The notes below the pieces were generated by a model, which was given only the letters and a program-made list of their open reading frames with translations, had not been told where the DNA came from and searched no databases. Shown piece after piece: positions 35,737 through 48,300 of a stretch of DNA of 64,000 bases (positions within the stretch are counted from its first letter, which is position 1; every line of letters starts with the position of its first letter). The DNA comes from Zerene cesonia. Its lineage: Eukaryota; Arthropoda; Insecta; Lepidoptera; Pieridae. The DNA lies in assembly GCF_012273895.1 (NCBI RefSeq), contig NC_052123.1:4165482-4229481 (forward strand), written 5' to 3'. A program made the translations under genes and the position numbers.

Positions 35737-38580
35737 TTAATTCTGTTCATTGTCCATGTCTTCACAATCTGAAAATAAATTTATCATATTAGCAATTTTA
35801 CAACATAAACTCTAATGAAATCTACACTAATATTATAGAGCGATAAAGTTTGTGAATCTGATACCTTGTAATTGATTTTACTATATTAATAAAAATATAA
35901 ATATACTTTATCTATGAGTGCCTTATGTGTGTCTATATCTTATTTTAATTTTTCTTTTATTCCGGGTCAAACCGGAAAGATCTGTGACCAGCGGCCAGTG
36001 ATTATTTTGATAATAATTGAATGTGTGTAAGTATGGACTACTGAACTGTTATTGATGAAATTTAGCACACACATTCATATATGCCGCGAAAATAAAATTT
36101 GCATTATACATAATATGTAGATAACTACTCAGTGTTCTGTCTATACAACCCCAGATAAAAGGTGTCACTTGCTATTTCGACCATTTATATTTTGGTTATT
36201 TTTAAAAAACAAAAAATGGCCAAGAGCGAGTCGGACTCACAACAGTTCATTTGAATTAGAACGTAGCAATATAACAAGCTTAAAATATCCACTGACCATG
36301 AAAGTTGGAAGTGCCATTGGTGTTTTCAATTCGCATCTGTTGCAGTTGACTCCTCGCCGCCTCCTCCGGACTACCCTCGCTCTCCTCCGCGTCTTCGAAC
36401 TCCTCTTCGCCTGGAATTGTTTAGGTGTTAAGGAATAAATGAAAATATATCTTGTAATAAATAATAATACATGTTTTAACACATATATATACATACTAGC
36501 TTTTGCCCGCGGCTTCGCACACATTATATTGTTAAATTTCTCCATAATTACACATATAAGCCCTCTTGAATCAGTCTATCTATTAAAAAAAACCCATCAA
36601 AATCCATTGTCATTATCCATACATAGAAACGAGGGAAGCGAGTTTGCTTTATACTATGTAGTGACTATTTTTTTATATCATAGCGGGCAACTGTGCTGGC
36701 AATTCGCCTGATGGTAAGCGATCACCACTGCCCGTGAAATACCTTCTAGAAAGTAAAGTAAGGAAAATAATGTGTAATTTACATATCACCTTTTATATAT
36801 AGATAGACAGACACAAAAATTATATGAACCTTCATCAAAATCCTCTCCATCCATGTAAGGGTCATCATCATCCACATCCTGTGGGTCGGGGTGCAGTGCT
36901 TGCCCTTGGCTCATAGCTGAATACATCGGTTGCAGGTCATGCTCGTTGGCTGGAATGAATCTGAAATGTTGCCATTTGCCGATATTTTTTTTTTTTGTTT
37001 ATTAAACTGTATCATCACCAGGTGGTTTCGAATTCGCGTGAAAGAGTAACAAACATACATTCAGATAAACTTTCCACTTTCATATTATAAGTAAGAGAAA
37101 AGAAAATATACACTAAAAACAATATTCTGACACATTTAATCTAAAAGACATCCAATCAAAGTGGAGTCTATCAGACGTCTGTCTCATCTTTAATATTTTG
37201 TCATCTTGAGAATTTTACAGCTGATTACTAAGGTGCTTAAGATAACCATGTAGATATAAGAGGTAATTGGGCACGCTTCAGCATGAATTTGACCAGACCT
37301 TTTGCTATTCCTTACCCATCCCCATCCTTTCCTTTATTCCTTTCTCTATCATTTTCCATTTAAAGTTGTTAATCCTCTCCACCACCCACCAGCTCCATTG
37401 CCAAAAAAAGACAAAGAAAAAATGTGTGGAAGTTGTTACCTCAACTGGGTGATGGGTTGATCGTCAGCATCAAATTCCTCATCATCATTTTGACTATCAT
37501 TTGTGTCGCCACCTCCGGACTGGTTAAGGGGTAATCTGAAAATATGTGGTTGCTTTTGATATAAAATTGATTTTAAATAGTTTAAGACTAGAGTTCTGAA
37601 ATCAAATAATGTGTGATTTTGTATTTCATTACAAAGAAATTTTCTATTTAAGTGTGTTAAATTAATCAAGGTGAACAGAAAAATTTGAATCATACAAGCA
37701 TTTTAGCTGTTGATATCATATAATTAATTGAATAATATATTTCTTTTATGATTTGTGCATAATTACACATTAAAATATAGCTTTTGACACTCACAAATCA
37801 TTTAACTTTCTATTGATAAAATAATTTTAAGATCAGCTCAATATACCCTTACACCATAACAGATTCAAAAAAGTTATAGCATAGACAACTAACTGCGCCC
37901 TGTGGTTTCACTTGAGTAAGACTGTATCCCATAGGAATAGTTTAGTAGTTTCTGCATAAAATAGCAACAAACACACACATCCCTACAAACTTTCACATTT
38001 ATAATATTAGTAGGATAGGATAGGATTAGTAGGATATCATTATTAATAACTTAATTAATGCATGAATAAGATATCTATATTACCTTAATTCATAATTCAG
38101 CACCATATACAAGGCTGGACTTGGCTCTCTCTGGACAGCGTGAAGAGAAATACTTGGGTACAATAGTGATATTGTTGGTGATGAACCACCGGAAGCGCCC
38201 ACTCCTCCGCCCCATAAAACATTACTGAAAAACGTGAATAAAAAAATTATTAAAAAAATATAATGATTTTATTTTACTACGTAAGGGCGATGTCCATTGT
38301 GGATATAAAATTGCCTTTACACACTAGTCTCATTTCTGAAAATAAATAAAATCCAAGACGTATAGCAGATTAGAAAATAAATTATATCCATTCTTCTTAG
38401 ATCTATCCAAACAAAGAATAACGCTTATAGGTACATATGAAATAAGAATGATCCTTACTTTTCTGTTATATATAACGTAGCTGTACCTATTTCTTGATCA
38501 TTTATGAACAATTTTGTTGATGGTGTTTGTAAAATAATGCCTTCTACCGGCACAGAAAAAGTTGATGATACTACAACCAT
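35737..38580 (-). CDS. icln: icln, pICln methylosome subunit
   Basis: Cytosolic chaperone that holds Sm proteins for the PRMT5 methylosome and hands them to the SMN complex for snRNP assembly (older name: chloride channel nucleotide-sensitive 1A). Exons on the minus strand: 38580-38459, 38224-38084, 37535-37440, 36960-36830, 36410-36297 and 35768-35737, all GT..AG with consistent phase; 211 residues, close to insect orthologs. The N-terminal PH-like fold is recognisable by TLYITE-N-NVLWGG, YPSISLHAVQRE and LYMVLNYELR. An acidic loop (DTNDSQNDDEEFDADDQ) follows, then RFIPANEHDLQPMYSAMSQG with QALHPDP, the strongest family signature, then acidic stretches and the C-terminal DCEDMDNEQN. The start is the only ATG at the head of the conserved region. 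Divergent from the zinc-finger gene starting 753 bp away. Confidence 0.95.
36665..36750 (-). repeat. LINE-tail fragment, family K (icln intron 4)
   Basis: 'atagcgggcaactgtgctgg' and 'cgcctgatggtaagcgatc', reverse of the LINE 3' tail. Confidence 0.7.
37300..37412 (+). repeat. LINE-tail element, family K (icln intron 3)
   Basis: A pyrimidine-rich body ('tccccatcctttcctttatt') then 'acccaccagctccattgcc' and an A-rich end. It stops 27 bp from the exon-3 donor. Confidence 0.55.
37888..38025 (+). repeat. RTE-like repeat, family A, diverged (icln intron 2)
   Basis: 'actgcgccctgtggtttcac', 'tgtatcccataggaatag' and 'tttataatattagtaggat', with an internal deletion of the central core. Confidence 0.65.
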
Positions 38581-39333
38581 TTTTAATAAGACGTATTATT
38601 ATATATAGTTTCAATTATTGAAAATTAATTTGTTAGATACGTCACTGAAATGACTGACAAAACAAATAGTGAATGCTAAAAGAAACTCATTTGGTTTCAG
38701 AAATAGAAAGAAAATAGTATAATATCACAAAAAAAAACACGTTTCGCGCATGCAAATAACATAACCACAGAGTGTAGAACACGGTTTTAAAAATAAACTA
38801 TAATGACTTGAGCCATAGACACATCCATATGGAAGGAATTAAGTCCTAAAAGTAAAGACCACATATAATAAATCTTTCTTTTGATTACAAAAGTCTATCT
38901 CGATATAATCTATTTTATTGTTGATTACATAAGCTTTTATTTTCGAAAATTCTAAATTTTCTTTCTGTGTCCATACGATTGTCAAATGTCAAAATGCAAC
39001 TGTTGACAAAATGAAATTAAAAAATGTAAACAACACAATATACTGTTCACGGCGATGTGTGAACGTGCAGCACGCTTTTCGTTAATTATATATTTCGAAA
39101 CAATATTACATTCGAGAATACATATTTTTTAATGTAAAAGATATATATGTGGTGATTAATGATTACTGTAAATTCTATAACCCGTGATAGAACAAATAAT
39201 TGAAATTAAATATAAAACTTTAAAATTTAAGTTTTCATTGAACTTAAATTTAAAGTTTCAGTCTGGATTTCTTATTTTAACTTTAGTATTTAAAATTGTG
39301 TGATTTGGTATTTTACAATATTTTTACGGTGGA
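38581..39333. promoter_or_regulatory. Shared upstream region of icln and zinc-finger gene
   Basis: 753 bp separate the divergent start codons (icln ATG at 38580 and the zinc-finger ATG at 39334). No dispersed repeat of the window lies in it, so it probably holds both promoters and 5' UTRs. No TATA box is convincingly placed for either gene. Confidence 0.5.
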
Positions 39334-42300
39334 ATGGAGATTTCACAAACAAATGTGTTTATCGAAGAAGAAAACATGTACGATAACAACAAACTTATTT
39401 TGGAGGTCGATGTAAGTAACTTCTGTTATTTTTTAAATAATTTTACGAATGATCCTTGATTACAGATCATAAAATGATTTTATGATCATAAAATGATCTC
39501 TTTAACCAAGCCATAATAATATCCTCGGAATTGAAATCTCGAGTGACATTCAGTTTCGCGGTCATTTGGAAGCGAAGGCTAAACTAGCCTCCAAAAAGCT
39601 TGGTGTGCTCAGTAGATCGAGACAGTACTTCAAACCGGTCCACCGACTTCAACTGTACATGGCTCAGGTGTACCCGCATATGGAGTACTGTTCTCATCTC
39701 TGGACTGGAGCCCCACAGTACCATCTCCTTCCTCTTGACCGTATCCAACGTTGAGCAACTCGAATTCTCAATGACCGTAGGTTTTCCGATAGGCTTGATT
39801 TTCTATCTTTATGCAGAGATGTTGCATACCTTTGAATTTTGTATAGAGTGTACTATGGGGAGTGCTCTGAGGAATTGTTCAACCTTTTGCCAGCGTTACA
39901 GTTCCCATATCGTACCACCCCGCATAAAAGCCAATTTTCCATCCGCACTATCAGGATGGTTGGCTATCCACCATCATATGTTTCACCCGCAACCTCTTTC
40001 TGCGTTTGGTGAAACATTGGAATGATTTATATTTTAAGTATATGTCACTGAAAGCCCGGCATAGAACTTGTAACACCTTAGTTTTGCAAGTGTTTATGGG
40101 CGGTGACCACTTAACATCAGGTGGCCCACCTGCTCCTTTGCTTGCTCTGCTATAAAAAAGAGCATCTTCAAAAAATTTGTTATCTTGTTTAAAATTAGTT
40201 TCCTATTTTTTTTATCAGCCTCTTGATGGTATTGGAGATGACAGCTCTGAGAAATATTATAGATTAAACACTACAGTATTTGCTGAACCGGTGGCAGTAA
40301 ACACAGAACATGTTGAAGGTATGAGTAAGTTCCCTTTTCCTTTTTAATTTCTACACTAATATTATAAAGAGATTTTTAACATGCTTATATTAAAGTAAGT
40401 TCTATGTATGTAGTCTTAAGACTCCATTTTGGCTCACTTTAAACATACTTGTATTGAATAAGTAACCCAACTTTGTAAACTTATTAAGGATCGGTGACAA
40501 TACAATAATTTCCTGAGTTTATCTTATGCTGATTGGGCTTGCCAGAAACAATAATTTTTGTTATGTATACTCTGTATAAGCGTAAGTGAGACAATTTAGT
40601 ATATTCTATCATTGATATGTGTATTTTAGGGTTTTTTTTAGCTGTATTTATTGTCCTTGTCCAGGTAAACAAGCAGATGAGTGTCAATTCACATTTATGG
40701 ACAGAGTAATTGTTCAGAAGAATCCAAATAAAAAGAATAGAAAGTTTCATATTGATGTTGATAAATCTAGTCTCATCTGTCCACAGGTAAATGGAAAAAA
40801 TGAAACTTTTTCATCAATGTTTATGCAAATAGACATTATGTCTATGTTTATTTATTCAAACTCATAATAATTTATGGTCATGTAAACTTTAGTATGAGAA
40901 TGGAATTTTTTTAAGCTACAATCTTTTCGTAATGTAGCTTCAATAGAGAATTTTGAAGATTTAGAAACTTTGTAGAAGTAACTTTATTAAAATTTATTTA
41001 TATATGAATATAATTAAATTATTCAAAATTTATTTTATGTTTTAAATGTCGACCAACAAAGGAAATAAATAAATAAAATAAGTAATTTTTGTTTGATTAC
41101 ATGTTTTACATATCCTTTTTCAGCAAATTTTTAAATGTAGAAAAATCGTTACCATCACAAAAAAACACATCTTAATAATATAATTTACTAGCTGCGCCCC
41201 GCGGTTTCACTCGCGTAAGTCCATATCCCGTAGCAATATCGGGATAAAAAGTTGCCTATATGTTATTCCAGTTGTCCAGCTATCCACGTACCAAATTTCA
41301 TTGCAATCGGTTCAGAAGTTTTTGCGTTTTTGCGAAAGAGCAACAAACACACATCTTTACAAACTTTCGCTTTTATAATATTAGTAGGATAGGATATTAA
41401 ATTTAAGTGTGACTCAGAAAAATAAAGTGTATTGTTACATACATAAATACATAAATAAAAATCAATGACATACAATTTATTTGCAGGAAAACTGTGGGAA
41501 ATCATTTAAATCGCAAACCCTTCTCAAGGCGCACATACGTAAAGTGCACTGCGCAGTATGCATGTTTGTTTGCGACGTGTGCGGAGTGTCGTGTACGGCT
41601 AAATACTTGTTGATACGACACATGGCCGTGCACGAGAGGAAGACGGTCGAATGTCCTGTTTGTAAGAAGATGCTGAGTGTTAGGACAAGGTATGTTTTAT
41701 TTTTGTTTACTTTTATGCAATACATCCTATTTTTTTTTTTTTTTTTTATATAATAGCGGGCAAACGAGCAGGCGCGTCACCGGAGATTAACGCCGCCCAT
41801 AGGCGTCCACGCAACCTGGAGAGTTGCGGGAGTGTTGCCGGCCTTTAAGGGTTCGGAAATGCTGAAGCGGGTAGATCGTTCCACAGAGGAGTAGTGCGCG
41901 GTAAAAAGTTCCTCCTAAAGCGCACTGTGGATGATCGCCACGTATCCAGATGGTGACAGTGATATTTTACTTTATATTATTTATCCTTTTATAGAATTCA
42001 GTTCAGCAGTTAGGTGTAAATAAGTGACGGACAAACATTTGTAGAGTTACTCAGATTTCTCTTTAGAGGATATTTTAGTATTTCTGTTCTTTTTTTGCGA
42101 TTAACCTAACAACGCGTTTGAATTATGCACGAAATTCAAAACTTATTTAAAAATATACTATTTTCAACCACAATTAATTTATTATTGTTTTCAAATACAA
42201 AATACCGGTTATTGAAAATGAAATTGAAAATACGTCAAAAATATTATTTTACAAAAAAATTGAACACCCTGTAAAATTTCAAAAAAAAAAAAATTAGCGA

Positions 42301-45300
42301 AGATATAATTGCGTGTACGATAAATTCTCAAATTTCATGGTAATTTATTAATTAATTGGCTTTTTACTATTGTTATAATTGACATTATCTAAACACCCAT
42401 TTAGACTTCTAGTGAAAGCGTATAGTGTAACCCTAATAGATATTACAAATATGCATATAAAAATATGTTATTACAAGCTAACGTGAAGATAGATATAACG
42501 AATCTTAATGTTTATAAATGATGATGTCACATTGTTGGTCCGCGATGGACTCCTAAACTACTAAACAAATTTTAAACAAATTTGCACACAATGCATCATG
42601 ATCCAACTTTAAAAGTAGGACAGTTTGTATTATTTCAATTACGATAAATGACAACCCGGGCGGAGCCAGGGTGTGTAGCTAGTATACATATAAAAAATTG
42701 TCATATCAAAATAAAGTTGTAAGTGAAAATATTAACAATTTTATTATTTATTTATATATTCTATATTGCATACATTGAATTAAGAAAAACAGGTTATAAG
42801 ATGCAAAGGGCAGCTTTATTGCTAAATAGCAATTTCTTCCAACTGTGAAAGAGTGAATGAACGTTATAAACAAAATAATCGTTCTCACGATTCATATTTG
42901 CCTTTGTTTTTGTAAAGTTTTGGGAAAATTTTGCCAGGATTTTCTATGGAAGCTAGCTGAGATAACTTAGATCTCGCATCCATAACCGTAGTTAGTAATT
43001 ACATCAATTCGTAATTATTTATAAAATATCATGATTACTCAAAATTGTTACAAGCTGGTTCTCTCTGATATTCTTTCAACGCTTGGTAGACTCGACTCCC
43101 AAGATCCTGGTCGATTTCTGTAAATATTTTAACCGCTCTCTCGTGAAGTTCCGGTATGGCTGGACCCAGGCTGTCTATAATGTTACTTATTAGACGCTCC
43201 TTCTCCCCACCGGACATTTCCCGGTATCTCCGACCGGTTTGTGCAGTATTATTTGGTTCCTTTTGGTAAATCTCAATCAACTTCGATCTGTTCCTATCCT
43301 GATACTCTTTTGGTCCATTGAAAGAGTTAGGATAATAATTTGGCATGTCCTCTCCGTTGTCGCCTACGGGTGGTCGTCCATCTCTATTATACGTACTAGC
43401 CTGGATCGGACGATTAGCTTTGATCTTATTGACGTTTACACCCATACGATAGATGTTAGTGTCTCGGTAGACGAAGGTTCGCGCCTCGAAAACCTTATCT
43501 GGAGCTCCGTCTATGCCGGGTACCAAATTACATGGGCAGAACGCCAACTGCTCCACTTCTGCGAAGTTGTTAACTGGGTTTCTATTAAGAACCAATTTGC
43601 CAACCTCTGTGAGAGGGTATTCATCTGTAGGCAGTTCTATTGTCACATCAAAGACATCAATATCACTGTTCAGTGCTTGTTCTAAGGTCAGTATTTGCAG
43701 AAGAAATGTCCAACTCACTTGTTTTCCACACGCGATCGCCTCGTACAAATCTCTGGTAAAATAATCAGGATCGGTAGCATCCAGATATCTAGCTTCTTCA
43801 GTTGTTATACTCGCTTTCCCGGCGTCTGGCCGGAAATGTAATCTCGCAAAATAGATCTCACCTTGTTTGTTCTGAATTTGATATGTGTGTATGCTGAATC
43901 CACCCATATGACGATAGCCCTTCGGTATACCATCATCACCGAATACAGTGATGAACAAATTAAACGATTCAGGATTCAGTGTTAAGAAGTCCCAAAGCAT
44001 GTTGCTATCGCGTATTCCAGTAGAGGGGTTCCGCCGTTGACTGTGGATAAAAGTGGGGAATAATACAGGATCCTTGATTACAAACATGGCAGTATTGAAG
44101 CCCAGGAAGTCGAAATTGCCTTCGCGCGTGTAGAACTTCACGGCGAATCCCCGCGCCGCTCGGAACATATCTGAGCCGCCCCGTTCCACTACAGTTGGCG
44201 AAAATCTCACAGACACTGGGGTCCTCTTCCCGATGCCGTTGAGGAAATCGGCCTTCGTGAATTCTGTCACATTATGTGTGACTTCTAAATACCCGAATGC
44301 GCCGGCGCCCTTGCCGTGAACGACGCGTTCCTGAACCCTCTCCCGTGTGAAGCGAGTCAAGGAATCCATGAAGAAACTGTTGTACATCAGGCTTTTGTTC
44401 AGTGTTGAGGTGTCGCGGCTCTCAACAGGTGCGCCATTGCTTGTGGTTAAGCGAGTGCATACGCCCTGTAAATGGTATAAATATATTATGTAGGTCTTCT
44501 TATTACATAAGTCTATGAAATGATGCTAGACATTTCTATCTTCGTAACATCCATCTTACGAAATTGAAGGCTGTTTATGAAGGTTTTTTATTTCAAAAAG
44601 TATGTAACATCAACAGGTATTTTTTAATAAATTTTCTAAGGTCAGATACCTTTGACGAAACGTGTTTACATCAAATAGTTAAGCTTATCTATGTAAATCG
44701 CAAAATTGTATTATTATATTCCGTTTGGAACACTTATATCTTTACCATATATAATCTATTTCATCGATGAATTCTCGAACCCTTTCTCTGTCTGAAAAAG
44801 TCATTATAGAAATTCGAACCTTTTACGCAGGCATGCACCACTTAACCAAAACGATTTTCTCAAAAAATTAATAAAAATCACCCTCCCCAGTCCATTCCTT
44901 TATTACCGTCGCCAATCCCTTCCTTATCCCTTAATAGCGGGGCGGGCAAAGCATTTGCTGAGGCATTACCTCTGCCAATGTTCACGGGCGCTGGTGATCG
45001 CTTACCATCCAGGCGAACCACCAACTCATTTACCCTTTCGCATAAAAAATAAAGAAGATTAAATTAGTATTCTCACCTCAGTTCTCTTCTTATATAATAA
45101 AATTTGATCGCGTACTGGGTCTAGCTCATAACACTGAGTCGAGACACAGAGCAGTAGAATTAAAATATGTTTTTTTTGCAAATTTTTTCGACCTTTCTTC
45201 GTCATATTGATGAATGTAATAATTGAAATTCGCTATTAGACTTGTTATTTATGCATTTGAATGTTGTATATACAGGTGTTCAAATATTTTTTTTAATATT

Positions 45301-48300
45301 TTTTTTATATAGCTCTTTTATATTTAATTTTTTGAAAGAAATTACAATAGAACTGTTATAGATTTAATAGCGTTACACTTTATTGTAGAGAATATAAAAC
45401 AACATTTTTTATGGCGTAACAACGTCTCCATATAATGAATGATATATATTTTTTTTACAAAAAATATTAAAAGAAAACGCTGTAAAGATTGAATCAATAC
45501 ATTGTCATACTGACTCTTATACAGATTTAACAAAATTATTTGAAACTAATCAGGATAAGAAGATAAACTCACAATATTAATAATTACTCCATAATTTTAT
45601 ATTATATTGTTATTTTGATATAAATATAATATATTCACCCGCGCAATATCGTATCCCGTAGGAATATCGAGAAAAAAGGTTGCCCATATGTTATTCCCGT
45701 TGTCCAGTTATCTACGTACCAAATTTCATTGCAATCGGTTCAGTAGTTTTTGCGTGAAAGAGCAACAAACACACACACATCCTTACAAACTCTCGCATTT
45801 ATAATATTAGTAGGGTTAATACTGATCTTTGATAGTAATACTAATAGGTATACAAAGTTCAACATTATCTGTCAGTTTAAAGAGCAGATCTAAAGGAGCC
45901 GGTTACATACAAGCGTGCAGGAGAAGCCAAGAAAAACGCTATGTTAAAGATATTTTTTTTCATATTCTTAGCTCTGAAAAAATAAAGCAACAAATATAAA
46001 ACGAAACATACCGCGATATAAGTTATTGTAACTATAATAATTAATTAATAGGTTTATTTCGTTTATGTGCTTCCGTTTTATATTCAGAATTGATAAAACC
46101 GTAATATATTACGTTTTTACTGTTCACCGCTATCAGTTCGTCCGACATAATTTTTTTGACATTACCCCAGTTTACTTAGGTCTAGTCACTACTAGATTTT
46201 TTTTTTCAGATTTCCTGTGACATAGGCTGTTTGTTCTTGTAATTTTTTTTTTAACAATAGGTAATACTATAAGGGCTAAAGAAATAAAAGAAATTGTTAT
46301 TATTATTTTCTGTTATTAATTTTGTTTTGTATTAATAAATAAAAAATATATAAAATAAACTTAGCTTCACTTAGTGGACTCCTTGTTCTCTGAGTAAAGT
46401 TCGTTTAGTCGCTTAAATAAGTCGCTTATTTATTTTTTTAAATAAATAAGTGGCTTATTTTGGGGTTCGTTGATTTAAGGAGTTTAGTTTTTTTTATCCT
46501 GGCTATAAGCAATATCCATACTCTTGAAATTAACCTTTTTCTAGTAGAAATGATAGATAATTGAAACAAAAAATATAATCTACCTAGTCTTGCCATAAAT
46601 ATTGTAATAAAGAAAAAAGAAAATTGTTAACTGCAAATAACATTTATTANNNNNNNNNNNNNNNNNNNNNNNNNNNNNNNNNNNNNNNNNNNNNNNNNNN
46701 NNNNNNNNNNNNNNNNNNNNNNNNNNNNNNNNNNNNNNNNNNNNNNNNNNNNNNNNNNNNNNNNNNNNNNNNNNNNNNNNNNNNNNNNNNNNNNNNNNNN
46801 NNNNNNNNNNNNNNNNNNNNNNNNNNNNNNNNNNNNNNNNNNNNNNNNNNNNNNNNNNNNNNNNNNNNNNNNNNNNNNNNNNNNNNNNNNNNNNNNNNNN
46901 NNNNNNNNNNNNNNNNNNNNNNNNNNNNNNNNNNNNNNNNNNNNNNNNNNNNNNNNNNNNNNNNNNNNNNNNNNNNNNNNNNNNNNNNNNNNNNNNNNNN
47001 NNNNNNNNNNNNNNNNNNNNNNNNNNNNNNNNNNNNNNNNNNNNNNNNNNNNNNNNNNNNNNNNNNNNNNNNNNNNNNNNNNNNNNNNNNNNNNNNNNNN
47101 NNNNNNNNNNNNNNNNNNNNNNNNNNNNNNNNNNNNNNNNNNNNNNNNNNNNNNNNNNNNNNNNNNNNNNNNNNNNNNNNNNNNNNNNNNNNNNNNNNNN
47201 NNNNNNNNNNNNNNNNNNNNNNNNNNNNNNNNNNNNNNNNNNNNNNNNNNNNNNNNNNNNNNNNNNNNNNNNNNNNNNNNNNNNNNNNNNNNNNNNNNNN
47301 NNNNNNNNNNNNNNNNNNNNNNNNNNNNNNNNNNNNNNNNNNNNNNNNNNNNNNNNNNNNNNNNNNNNNNNNNNNNNNNNNNNNNNNNNNNNNNNNNNNN
47401 NNNNNNNNNNNNNNNNNNNNNNNNNNNNNNNNNNNNNNNNNNNNNNNNNNNNNNNNNNNNNNNNNNNNNNNNNNNNNNNNNNNNNNNNNNNNNNNNNNNN
47501 NNNNNNNNNNNNNNNNNNNNNNNNNNNNNNNNNNNNNNNNNNNNNNNNNNNNNNNNNNNNNNNNNNNNNNNNNNNNNNNNNNNNNNNNNNNNNNNNNNNN
47601 NNNNNNNNNNNNNNNNNNNNNNNNNNNNNNNNNNNNNNNNNNNNNNNNNAATTTCATCTGCATCGGATCAGCCGTGTTTGAGTAACAAACATCCATTCAC
47701 ACATGCATACATACAGACAGAATTTAATCGAATTATGTCTTTAATTCATTTCTATTAACTGTCATTAATATATTCTATCCAACTCGCGCTTGGCCGTATT
47801 TTATTTTCATTCCATCGCAACTTACCTATCACTTAATTTCCACGTCGGGTCAGTTGGTAATTTAACTTGAGTTTATCCCAGCGCTAGGGATGTTCGACAT
47901 TAGGGAAACATCGATGATGGCTATAATACAAGAGTATCGATGTTTTTGGTGACGAAGTTTTTATTAAAATTATGAATAACTAGGTGCGTTTCGCGGTTTC
48001 ACCCGCGTAAGTCCGTATCCCGTACGAATATCGGGATAAACAGTTATATGTTATTATATCGGGATAAACAGCCTATATGTTATTCCAGTTGTCCAGCTAT
48101 CCACGTACCAGATTCCATTGCAATCGGTTCAGCAGTTTTTGCGTGAAAGAGTGACAAACACACACACATCCTCACAAAGTTTCGCATTTATAATATTAAT
48201 AGGATTAGTAGGATAGTAGGATTTATTTGAACATAATCTCAGGTTCCCATAATACTATAAACTGCTTATCAGGAGCCTGTATCTTCAATTAACAATGACA

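Noticed and set aside
43239..43685. Plus-strand frame of 148 codons inside the catalase gene
   Set aside because: It is antisense to the well-supported catalase exon, and its composition is a by-product of the opposite frame.
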